A DNA stretch of 64,000 nucleotides, taken from the NCBI GenBank assembly GCA_000151295.1, contig GG745343.1, positions 1,095,553 through 1,159,552 on the forward strand, written 5' to 3'. Both the position numbers and the translations under genes were made by a program. The DNA is from Allomyces macrogynus ATCC 38327. Its lineage: Eukaryota; Blastocladiomycota; Blastocladiomycetes; Blastocladiales; Blastocladiaceae. A model generated the notes under the pieces. It ran no database searches and was not told where the DNA came from. It saw only the letters and a program-made list of their open reading frames with translations. Positions 45,670 to 55,850 of the stretch are shown in pieces (position 1 is the first letter of the stretch; every line of letters begins with the position of its first letter).

Positions 45670-46212
45670 GATGGCTGCAGTTGGTTGGTTGGTTGGATGG
45701 TTGGTAGTGGTGGTTGCGTGTCGAGAATTCGAACGACTTGGAGAGCAGCAGTCCGTATGCAGGCGGTGCGGCCGTTTTATACGGGCGCGCGGCGGGGGCG
45801 AGGGTGGGGCGACGCGTTTCCTGTGGTTTTGTGTCGATTCAGATGCGCGCTGGCTGGCGCTGCGACGCGGTCACGTGGAAATACACTTTCCACGGCCTTG
45901 ACTCAACACCGCGTATGAACCAACGCAAACCAACTCATCCGCGTCTTGCCGCGGCTCGGTCCGACGGGCTTCGCGTGCCTCCGCATCCTGGCCAAAGGGC
46001 GCGCCTCAGCGGCGGCGGACGAGTGCCCCAGTCTTCGATCTGATGCGACGGTTGAGTCAACGTTCTGATTTGCTGCAAACCGCACGGCGGGCACAGCTTC
46101 CTTGTCAAAGATGCCTCGCAAAACGAGTTCCGCTAAGGATTTTGCAAATTATCCGCATCATCCCAATCAAGTCCCACCGTCGTCTACTTCACTAGTTCTC
46201 CGCTAGTCCAAA
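45670..46212. other. Intergenic
   Basis: Upstream of the STF2-like gene and downstream of TCP11. Includes TTGG(T) repeats (about 45676-45708). No gene seen. Confidence 0.45.
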
Positions 46213-49131
46213 CTACCCCACCGTCGCGCCGGTCCGCCGCAGCGCGTGCCACGACTGGCACATCGCATCATACAGCGGCGCATACGTCGCGCGATGATGG
46301 TCGGCCAGCACTTTCACCTTCTTGGCCAAATCCTCCACCTCCACAACACACTCGGCGAGCCCCGCACGTGCCAGTTCCGCCGGCGGCGGTACGACCCCAC
46401 CAGCTGCAAGGTACGCGACCAGCACCCGCGCGACACGCTGCTGCACGAGCGCAAACACCGGGTTATCCAACGCGAGCGTCTTATCGACCATTTGCGCGAG
46501 CAGGTGCCGCTCGGTGTCGCCCAACACAAGGCCGCGGACTTGGCCCGCGTCGTGCATGAGTTGCGCCGTCACGTGGTCCATGGTCGTGTCGGCGTCGTTG
46601 AGCAGTGTCCACAGCGTTTGCTTGGTCGCGGCCACGTCGGAGGGTCGAGCCTTGCCGGAACACGCTTGCCGGAAGAGCATGAGCAACGCGGCCATGATGG
46701 AAATATCCTGGAAATCGTTGTGGTAGGCAGTGAGCCGCGCCGTGTCCATGCGTAGCGTCTCGGGGAGCGCCGTGGGGGTCGCGGGTTGCATGGCGTCATG
46801 GTCGGCGATAAGCGAGACGAGCGCTACGAGATCAAGTACATAAAGATCAGCGTGGGTTAATGGAGCGCGCAGAGACTGGCTCGTTCAAACAGGCGCAGAC
46901 CTTCGTTCAGCACCGTTGCCGGCTTCTCGCTCGGCAACCGCTCGAGCGCCGCTTCAAACCACGCGCGCGTCGTGTGCACCGTGACGAGCTTGCTCTCGAA
47001 CCGCTCCTTGAAGTACTTCCATTCAAACTCGGCTGCGTTCTCGACAATCCACGGGCGCAGCTTCTTCAAGTGGTGGTTCGCGAAATCCTACCATCGGTTG
47101 AGCATCGTCAGGACCCATTTGCGAAAGAACGAACAACTCACAGCGCGAACGCACCAGCTTCATAAACTCGAGCACCTCGAGACACGTGCGGAACCCGACG
47201 ACATACTGCTCGGTCTTGAACTGATCGACCATCGTCTCAATCAACGTGTCGCGGCACGGCGCGCAATACTGGTGCAGCTGGTCCGCGAGCCACCGGACAA
47301 CTCCAACCACGGCCACGCCCGTCTTCTTCTGCAACTGCTGCGTGATCCACTCAATGTCCATGTGCTCGTTCAGCATCGTCTCAAACTCGGCCGACGGCGG
47401 GACCAATTCGCGCACAATCTCTTTGAGTTCCAGCAGCAAAAGCGGGACTCGGAACCACGCGCGCGTGCCGGCGCTGGCTTGCGCCAGCTCGTCGCCGATC
47501 TCAGCCCAGTAGGCGGCGGTCTTGGCGGCACGCACGGACCCGCGGTCGCCGTCGACGTTGGGCCGGAACTGCATGTCGCCGTCAAACACGAGATCGTGCC
47601 GCAGTTGCACGTTGGCCAGGATTTCCGTCACTTCGAGTTCGCGGAGCGTGTAGCGCGTCACGGGCGGCAAGTAGGCGTCGAGGTCGGCGAGCGGTTGCGA
47701 TGAAGGCGAGGAGCCGCCCGTAAGCGGGACCGACCACGTGTGGTGCAGTGCCGGCATGGCAGTGTGCGGCGCCGGTGGTGGCGGAGTCAGCGCCTTGCTG
47801 GGTGACCGCATGTTCGACGTGTGCAGCGCCATGCCGAGCGCCGGCGCCGGGTCTGTGCCCGCCATGGGCTGCGCGTCGAATCCGGCCGGGTGCGTGCCAA
47901 ACTGCGGTTCCGACCACGTCGGCGACCGCTCGCGCGCCTCTGCATTTGTCGTCGTCGTGCCGAACCGCGCTGCCGTCGTCCCCACCGCATGGCTGAAATG
48001 CGACTGCGGCTCGCCGGAGTCTGCGCCACCGCCGCCGCCCATCTCGTGGCGCTCCTCCTGCTCAGCGGCCTCGTCGTCGGCTTCAAGGTACGCGTCGAGC
48101 GACAAGTTGGTATCAATAACTAAATCGGCAAACGTCGTCGTAAACGACCGGCGCATCGTGACGCACCGCTCGAGCCGTTTCGTGATCGCGACATGCTGTG
48201 CGCGCTCGACCAGCGCCCCAAACTGTTCGGCACGCGCCTGCATCAATCGGTGCCGGTTCAAGTCAGCGACCGACTGCGCAATCTCGGCTTTCGTCTTGCG
48301 CTTGAGCGCGACGAGCCGGTCGCGGTGCCGCTGTAAGAGGACTTTGCGCTTGATCAGGTCGGCGCGGTGCTTGATTTTCAGACGCCGCTCGTAGAGGAAG
48401 GCGGAACGGTTGAGCGTTGCTTGCAGCATGCGCGCGTTCATCTTGTGCAGGTGGTCGGTGGTCGTTGGCGCGTCCGGGTCGTCGTCGTCGTGCGCATCGA
48501 CGGTCGTAGTGCGTGGCGGGAGCGGCGGGACAAGGACCGAGAGCGGGCGCACGGAGACGGGCGACGTCAGATCGACAAAGAAGGCTGTGCCGCCGCGCGG
48601 GGTGGGTGCTGCTGCGAGTGCGCGTGGACTGCGCGCCGACGCGGGTGACGGCATGGTCAACGGCGTCCGGCCGAGTCGGTTCGTCGGGCTCCATGACGAC
48701 ATGGACACGGGCGACGGTTGTGCCGAGTAGTGCCGCTGTGAGCTGGACGCCGACGTCGTGGAGGGCGTCGACGACGATGCGGGCGGCGACGTCGTGCTCG
48801 CGGACGTCGCGGCATGGGCGGCGGCCGTTTGTTGCAAGAGGCTGGTGCCGGATGGGCCCGTCAGCCCGGCCGTGACGAGCGGACGCAACGCCGAGTACGC
48901 GACGGAGCTTGTGCTTGCGTGCGCCGGCTGGGTGCTGCTGGCAGGAGTGTGGTCGGTCCGGTCGGCGGTGGCGGCGTCTGGCGCGCAATGGCCCGGATCA
49001 TGGCTCGCGTAGGCCGGCTTGATCGTTGCGGGCGCCGTGGCACTGTCGGGTAACGAGGTTGGCGCTGAGGAGACGCTCACGCCGCCGCCGGCCACTTGGC
49101 GGGCGGCTGCTGGGAACCCATGTGGGTCCAT
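46213..49131 (-). CDS. TCP11: TCP11/SOK1-family protein
   Basis: Three minus-strand exons (49131-47155, 47087-46877, 46823-46213) sum to 2799 nt, 932 residues. The first 240 residues are Ser/Thr/Pro/Ala-rich and probably disordered. A basic coiled coil follows (KMNARMLQATLNRSAFLYE to about residue 345). The TCP11 domain starts ELEVTEILANVQLRHDLVFD with FRPNVDGDRG, its most conserved block. It continues EFMKLDFANHHLKKLRPWI across intron 1, and PETLRMDTARL near the end. In animals TCP11 is a sperm-flagellum/cAMP-PKA-linked protein; in yeast the homologue SOK1 suppresses PKA loss. Intron 2 (46876-46824) is only 53 bp. Divergent from the aminotransferase gene. Confidence 0.88.
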
Positions 49132-49792
49132 GGTGATGGTGGTGGGTGCGACGCGGAGAATCGGCGAGAACGCGGGCAGGGCGTATTTTGCAGCAAGTCA
49201 GGTCAGGTCTAGTCTATTGTGGAGCAGTGCAACGCGGGCGGCGCGGTAACGCAGTCGCAGGTGTTGTCGAGCGTCGTTGACGGTGACGAAGCCGGTTCGA
49301 GTCGGTTCGAGTGGAGCAAACTGCAAAGCACACAGAGAAGCGCCAAATCACGCTATGATTGCAACAAATGGGTGCAAATAACCTGAGATGATTTGACGTG
49401 ATGGGTGTGGCAGGTTTCCGTAAATGCAATCTGGCAACTTCGCTTGCTTTCGCAGCGTGCGGGACAAAGTTTTGTCTCCCACCGTTCTTGCTGGCGCGCC
49501 TCCTTCGCCCGCTGGCGGCAGGGCAGCCCTGGTCCGGCCGCCTGCCGCTCGCCACGACGTTGCGGGTCGCAGTCCCGCTCCGCTCTCCCTCCCCACCGCA
49601 CGGACGACGCGCTCCGCACTCTCCACGACTCCGACCACGGCGACGGCTCCTCACCGCCGCTCCTCCACCACTCTCGCAACGTATGCTTGCCGCGCTCCCT
49701 GCCCCACTTTGCCACCACCATGCCCGCCACACCACCGCCCCGACCAACCCGCTGTTGTCGTTGCCGCTTCCCGTAGCCCACCCGCCGCCACC
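49132..49792. promoter_or_regulatory. Divergent upstream region (TCP11 / aminotransferase)
   Basis: 661 bp between divergent start codons. A direct repeat cggttcgagt occurs twice in succession around 49293-49312. AT-rich part at about 49310-49440. No X-box-like palindrome found here by eye. Confidence 0.5.
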
Positions 49793-51136
49793 ATGGTCAA
49801 CCCGACGACGCCGGCGGCCGACGCGCCCAAACTCAACCCCTGGGACGCGACTACTCAGCAGTACCACGGCGGCCAAGAATGGTCCAAGATTGCGCACTTC
49901 GTGGAAGACTTTTCCGTCACGACCAACTGCTTTGGCACGCCCGAGTCCGGGCTCAAGGCCGCGACCGCCGCGGTACGCGTGCTCTTGCGGTGCAAAAGTC
50001 ACGGAGCGCGTCTGCGCGCTATGTTCGCTTCTGCAAATTGACGTGCGGCTTCCTTGCCCCAACAACCAGATTCACGACATTCACCACTACCCGCCTGCCG
50101 ACCAGGAGCCCGCCAAGTCGGACCTCGCGCGCTTCCTGTGGCCGTCCGACGAGGAGTTCTCCGCGAACCACGGCCGCCTGCTCATGGGCAATGGCGCATC
50201 GGAACTGATCGACCTCGTGATTCGCCTGTCGCCGCACGGTACCTGGAAGGCCGGCCCGTGGGACGTACAGTACATGGAGTACCAGCGCTCGGCCGAGACC
50301 ACTGAGCGCACGATCCTTGCGCCGACGTCGGCGGAGCGCGCGACGCTGACCTGCATTGTGAACCCCAACAACCCGACGGGCGAGTACATGGATATTGAGA
50401 GTCTCAAGCGGTGGATTGCGACTAATGTCGAGGATAACGGTGTCGTTGTGATTGGTGCGCTTGCTCTTTCGTTGCGTCGAGAGTGGTCAGCGCGCTGAAT
50501 GCTCGCTAACGCTTTGCCAACGCGTTGATCACGCTAGACGAGTCGATGCAGCCGTGGCACTCGGCCAACTGGCGCGCCGAATCCATGACCTCTCAGCACG
50601 CGTTTGTCGCCGACCAGCTACGCACGCGCAACGTGCGCGTCTACATTATCCACTCGTGGACCAAAATGTGGTGCTGCACGGGCCTGCGCATCGGGTCGAT
50701 TGTCACGCCCACCGCCGACCACACGCAGCAGCTGAAGAAGCATCAGGTGCCCTGGTCCGTTAACTGCCTCGCCCTGCCCTTTGTCTCGGCCGTCGTCCGC
50801 GACGACGCGTTCCTCGCCAAGACGTGGGCGTGCACGACGCAGTGGCGTGCCGACCAGATGCGCGACTTGACGCAGGTCGCCAAGGACTTGGCCAAGCGGA
50901 TCCCGGGGTTCAATGGCGACTGGCAGTTCCTCGGGCAGCCGTTCCTGTCGTGGATCTGGATCGACGTGCGCGATGCGGCCGTCGCCGACGCGCTCGTCGA
51001 GGCGGCACGCGTCGCCGGTACGCCCGTGCGCGCGGGTAAGCACGGGTACAAGCGCCCGACACACGTGCGGATCAAGGTCGGTCTGCCGGAAAAGTTTGCC
51101 GTGTTGCGCGAGGCGTGGCGCAACCTGAAGTTGTAA
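49793..51136 (+). CDS. PLP-dependent class I/II aminotransferase
   Basis: Three exons (49793-49972, 50070-50454, 50538-51136) sum to 1164 nt, 387 residues, a typical fold-type I length. Conserved points are MGNGASELIDL, where the phosphate-binding region begins; VNPNNPTGEYM with the PLP-contacting Asn; VVIDESMQPWH with the Asp that pairs with the pyridine nitrogen; HSWTKMWCCTGLRIGS with the Schiff-base Lys; and the C-terminal HVRIKVGLP with the substrate-carboxylate Arg. The SWTK-x-W-x-C-T-GLRIGS form and short length resemble histidinol-phosphate-aminotransferase-like enzymes, but substrate cannot be assigned. There is no mitochondrial presequence at this start. Divergent from TCP11. Confidence 0.85.
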
Positions 51137-51752
51137 AGACGGCGCGGGTTGCTCGCGTCGGTCAGTTGGACCTCCCTGTTCATATTTCGCATGCCTCGTT
51201 TTTGCTCAGTTGGGTTGGGATGCGTGTCACTTTCGTTTTCTCCCTGTTGCACAAATTGGATGGGGGTTGGGGGTTTATAGACCTGTAGCTACCTACTTTT
51301 CTTTTCTGTGGTTTTACTGCGCACGCGTCCCGGACTGGGTGGGGAAATGGCCGCGCCGCTGGTGGATCGGGGTAAACGACAGGACAGTCAGCACATCCGC
51401 GACGAACGATGATGAAGCGATTGGACAGAATATCGTTTCCTTCGCGTTCTCCGCCAGTCGCTGGCCTGCGGCATGATTGTGGAGGTCGTGCACGACGTGC
51501 TTGGTCTGGGTCTCCACATGTCGGAGATGACCGGTGCAGTGTCGAGTCGCGCATCTGTCGCGCAGCGGCAAGCTCGTGTTGGGCGCGTCGTTTGTCGGCA
51601 CACAGCGAGTTGCGCGCGGGGACAAGGTTGATCAAAATGCCCCCCTCAAATTTCTCACAAGCCGTCGGATCCCAATGCAAATAGTGGAGACTGGTAGGTC
51701 AAGAATGAGCTCGAGGGATGTATTTATTCGCCCGCAACAAATCAAACATCAG
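51137..51752. other. Intergenic, convergent 3' ends
   Basis: About 615 bases between the aminotransferase stop and the SPF45-like stop. T-rich patches near 51180-51310 fit 3' UTR. No gene seen. Confidence 0.45.
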
Positions 51753-53507
51753 CTAACGGTCGAGCAAGCCGGCGAGAAACCACTCTTCCGGGTACTCGGT
51801 CGCCGACACTTGCCGTCCACCGAAAAACCGGCCGTGCAGGGCCTTGACGGCGCGGTGCACGGCATCGGCGCGGTGGAACTGGACAAAGATTCGGACCGCG
51901 TCTTGGGCAGGTGGCGGTGGGAGTCCAGGACGCGACTTGAGCTGAGGAACGAAAACGAAAGAGAAACGTACTTGTCAGCAAATACGGTCATCGCGCGGGA
52001 GAGCGATTTCTTCGAACGGACCTCGTGCACGACGCACTTGACGACAGGCCCAAACTGCGAGCATTCTTCCTTGGTCTCGAGCTCGAGCTCATCATCGACC
52101 TCGCCGGGTCCGACCTACGCAAATGAAGAAACGGTATTCCGTCAGTACGGCGGTCCAGCAACGAAATCGGTCGATTAATGAGAGGGGATCGACGAACCAT
52201 GTTGGTTAGGAGAATAACGCGCGAAGGGGGTGCGGGTCCGACTTGATCGGCTCCTTGCGTGCGCAACAGGGCCTTGAGCAGCGCGGCGCGACCGACGCGA
52301 TCCGAGAAGAGGAGCTGCAGGAAGGGAGGAAGTTGACCGACATCTACGTGAGCAGAAAGAATGAGCATCAGCAAATGCGTCTCGATCAGCACCGAGACCC
52401 AACGCAACGTACCCAATGGCGGACCCATGGGCGCCCCATCAACGTCCTCTTCGCCATCATCCTCGCTCACCTCGGACATGGCCTCGTCCAAGTCGCTCTC
52501 GTCCTCCCACGGAACCATCAATACATCGCGGCCTTCCTCGCGCGCCGGATCTACGTCCATCTGGCTGACCGACGACTGGCTTGACTCGGGCCGCCATGGC
52601 GACTCATCGGGCACCGCCGCAGCCTTCTCTTCCTCGAGCCGTCGCTGCTCGGCTTGAAGCCGGCGCCTTTCGCGCTCCTGCTGCCGCTTGAGTGCGCGTG
52701 CCGGCTGCAGTTCCTTGCGCCACCGTTTGTAGGTGTCGTAGTCGTTGGGCTGCAGCGGGTCATAGGGCTCGTCATACCAGGGCTTGGCGGGCCCGCGTTG
52801 TTTCTGGTGGTGCAGGAGGAGAGGATCAATTGACGGTATTGTCAGGTCGGATCGAGGAGTCGGGAGAAAAGTGCATACCTTGGAAATGGGCTTGCGCTGG
52901 ACCACCGTGACGTTTGACGGCGCAGCCGACGATGATGTTGCAGTCGGGACCGATTCCTGTTGTTGCTGCTGCTGGTGCTGCTGGTTGAGCTTGGACAGGA
53001 TCTGCGCAGACGACTTGGACAGGTTCGGGATCGCCGCGGCCGCCGCCAAAGTGGGCTCAGCGCGGTTGGCCGTCCACGACGCTGCATGTCCCAAGTCGCC
53101 AGCGCGTGATCATCGCCACCCAGGAACGGGGCCAAAATCCAGATCAATACCGCGGCAAAATGCGACGGCGCGAACGCGGTGCAGCGAAGCGACGGCGAAA
53201 CCGACGGTCAGGGCGCATAATGGCACAATGATCAGCCGACACTTGCGCAGGGAACAACAGAGGCCGCGCAGCAGGAAGGGGTGGGGACGGTGCCTGGAAT
53301 CACGGGCGCGTGGCCGGCACGCGCAATCACCACGGGTTTGCCAGCACCAACGGGACCGGGCCGCGCGCGCACGAGCGAGGGTACGGTCGGGACGGCCGAC
53401 GCGGGCTTGGCGGTGGTGCGCGTGGCGGTCGAGGTCGTTGCGGGCACGGCGGGCTTGGATGACGGCGCACTCGATGGGCCGCCAAACAGGTCATCGTAGG
53501 CGGACAT
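51753..53507 (-). CDS. RBM17: SPF45/RBM17-like splicing factor
   Basis: Six minus-strand exons (53507-53243, 53081-52879, 52803-52413, 52343-52198, 52114-52022, 51941-51753) sum to 1287 nt, 428 residues. The start MSAYDDLFGG matches the family's MSLYDDLG. The middle has YDPLQPNDYDTY and a basic helix (RQQERERRRLQAEQRR) typical of SPF45. The C-terminal RRM is of the UHM type: VILLTNMVGPGEVDDELE, LETKEECSQFG, DAVRIFVQFHRAD and GRFFGGRQV, the last giving the R-x-F-like loop that binds ULM peptides of SF1, SF3B1 and U2AF. The intron at 52878-52804 is 75 bp and in frame, so its retention would add 25 codons. No G-patch is visible between the basic helix and the RRM, unlike animal SPF45. It acts in alternative 3' splice-site choice in the nucleus. 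Confidence 0.85.
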
Positions 53508-53842
53508 GGCGGGTCGGGGGCGTGCAGCGGGTCGTTGAGCGCGGGTCGGGCTTCGGTTTGCGGGCAGTTTCAGAGTCAGAGAGTCGTGGTATGGGTCGCA
53601 TCCGTCGTGCGCGCGAACCGACGAGCTAATCAGCTTCGATGTTGGCCAGGGTGCGGTGGACAAGGTCGCGGCTCGCACGTGCCAAGTCTACCGCACACTC
53701 CAAAAATGTGCCATCACTTGCGACACTTCTCTCTCTCTCTCTCTCCCCCCCCCTCCCCCCTCCCCAAATCGCGTCGGCAACTTGATTCTCGCCCCTGATC
53801 TGCTGCAACACTGCCCAGAGCCAGCTGCAATTGCGGTTACCA
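53508..53842. promoter_or_regulatory. Divergent upstream region (SPF45-like / MAPR)
   Basis: 335 bp between two divergent start codons. Contains a (CT)n tract followed by a C-run at 53729-53766, a pyrimidine-rich element often found near fungal transcription starts. No TATA box recognised. Confidence 0.55.
53729..53766 (+). repeat. Polypyrimidine tract (CT)n-(C)n
   Basis: Alternating CT dinucleotides pass into a run of C with single T interruptions, about 77-114 bases upstream of the MAPR ATG. It may be a core-promoter or 5' UTR element of that gene. It is also a likely site of slippage. Confidence 0.8.
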
Positions 53843-54356
53843 ATGTCGACCAGCAACTCCACGGCGGGCGCGGATCAGCGCAACTTCACCAAGGCCGAGC
53901 TCGCGCATTTCGACAACTCGGACGAATCCAAGCCCGTCTACCTCGCCATCAAGGGCATCGTCTTTGACGTCTCCTCCAACCGGTCCATGTACCCGCACGG
54001 CAGCGGTTACGGCGTTTTTGCCGGCAAGGACGCGTCGAGGGTCCGTTAAATGACCTGCAATCATGGACCACGTCGCGCCGATGCGCCAACCAACCGCACG
54101 CCGGCGTCTAGGCACTAGCCAAGAGCTTGCTGAACAAGGAGAACTGCGTTCCCCAGTGGAAGGACCTGCCTGCAGACGAGGTACATTTGCGTGATCAGCT
54201 CGCGCTCTCGCGCCGCTCAATTGCCGAACGCGTCGCTGACTTGCACCTTCTCCGATTGTATAGCTCAAGGTGCTTAACGACTGGTTCGCGTTTTACGAAA
54301 AGAAGTATCCTGTCGTTGGTCGCATCATCGACGGCTCCTCGGAGCTGGCCGACTGA
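53843..54356 (+). CDS. MAPR/DAP1-type cytochrome b5-like heme-binding protein
   Basis: Three exons (53843-54040, 54112-54180, 54264-54356) sum to 360 nt, 119 residues. The core NFTKAELAHFD, YLAIKGIVFDVS, YPHGSGYGVFAGKDASR then ALAKSLL and CVPQWKDLP matches the membrane-associated progesterone receptor (MAPR) family, including yeast Dap1. The tyrosines around the YPHGSGYGVF loop are the heme-ligand positions of this family. The end LNDWFAFYEKKYPVVGRI is also characteristic. No N-terminal membrane segment is present, so it is probably soluble or peripherally bound. Family members bind heme and support cytochrome P450 enzymes in sterol synthesis. Strong model: all junctions are in phase. Confidence 0.9.
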
Positions 54357-55850
54357 TTTCCGCTCACGTTCCTGATCTTCGACCAGCCGCGCGACACGGC
54401 TCTCGATATGATCGAGACTCTCTGCCTCCCCCCTCCCCCCCGTTGCAATTGTACATATATCCTGTCGGGTGTCCGCCTTGTATTCGATCATGTTCGTGCT
54501 GCTCGTGGTTTTCCTGCCTACCGATTTCGAATGCGCACCCAACACACGCCAGTCGGTCGTGGCCAGGTCGACCACCCCACGCGAAATGGTCGCCGCGATT
54601 TGTCGAGACTAGACTTGACTCTGTGTCACGGTTTGCGTCCATGTGTTCGTGCGCGATGGTGTGGTATGGTCGCGCGCGTTTGCACCGAGAACCGTTCGTT
54701 GTTCCTTTGCGAGCCTCATCGTGCCTTTCCATCACAACGCGAACGCGAGAGCACGTCCATTCCGCCCGCACCGCTGCGCTCCAGCCCATGCGGTTGCTGC
54801 AACTGCTCCTGTGCATTTTCGACTGGCGTGATCGCGCGTGGCCCGTTGCTCGCAGCGTCGCTGACGGCTTGAAGAACATGAAATGCTTTGCAATGGGCAT
54901 TTTGGATCGCAAGTTGGATCCCGCCTTGCGCGGGTCAGCGATTTGTTGACAGGTGGAAACGACAAATGCGTCGAACCTGGTCACGAAATCCTAGACTAGA
55001 CAAGTCAACGGATCAAAAAACACGCTGGGATGATGGCCGTTGTGTTGTGTGCTGGGCTGGGACGCCAGGTGCCTTGTTTACAAAACGTGGAGAAGCGTTC
55101 GAGGGTGCCGTGGTTAGTGGTGGCTTGCTCCTTGGCTTCAACAAACGTGGGTGGAGCTGGTGCCAAGCCACCAGACCGGTGCACTATGGCGTTTTGCTGC
55201 CACAGCGGGCCACCACCACACGGGCACAAACTCGACATCCACGTTTCCATGCAAACTCCGACAGCCTGCCATTGCCGATGAGACTCAAAGGATCACTGCG
55301 CTTTTTAGACGCTTCCATCGTGGCTCACGCCATGGCTTTGTGCAACGCCTGATGCCATCTGGCCAAATGAAATGAGGATCTTTGGCCCTGGTGTTTCTGG
55401 AGGGGGCGTCGTCCATTCCATCGTCCGGTGCGCGCGTGGCCGGCCATCCATTTGCTTGGCGCGCGCGCGAGGCCGACACGTTCGCGATCTTGTCGATGGC
55501 CCCAGTGCACATGGCGCACGCGCGCGCGATCCGCCTTGCCCACGCCATGGCTGCGGTCGGCACACACCGGCTCAGCCGGCCCGCCCGTGGGTCGCCGTCC
55601 GTCGCAAACAACCCATACCGCAAACGTTTGCAACGCCTGACAGGCACGAGCATCCACGGGACGGTATAAAGCGGGCGCGCGCCCGCCGCCGGCTCAATCC
55701 ATCATCATCGTCGTCGTTGGTGATCAGTGGTGATTACTCGATTCTCTCGCTTGCTCGCTTGCTCGCTTGCTCGTTTCCGCCGTCGCTCGCGCGCCTCTTG
55801 TTCCCTGGCCGAAAACGACGCGCTCCGCTCGCTCAACAAAGCATCCAATC
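54357..55850. other. Long intergenic region upstream of the phosphate transporter
   Basis: About 1.5 kb with no protein-like ORF. The right part (about 55380-55680) is GC-rich with CG/GC runs and leads to a TATA box at 55665. Two CACGTT hexamers (about 55240-55245 and 55477-55482) resemble weak Pho4-type sites, a weak hint given the gene downstream. An 8-bp GCTTGCTC repeat lies at about 55748-55772. Confidence 0.5.
55665..55670 (+). promoter_or_regulatory. TATA box of the phosphate transporter gene
   Basis: TATAAA within acggtataaagcggg, 181 bases upstream of the ATG at 55851 and within an otherwise very GC-rich stretch. This is the cleanest TATA element in the window. Position implies a 5' UTR of roughly 150 bases. 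Confidence 0.6.

Noticed and set aside
49293..49312. Tandem cggttcgagt repeat as an X-box or other regulatory palindrome for TCP11.
   Set aside because: It is a simple direct repeat of two units without the RYYNYY-RRNRAC symmetry.
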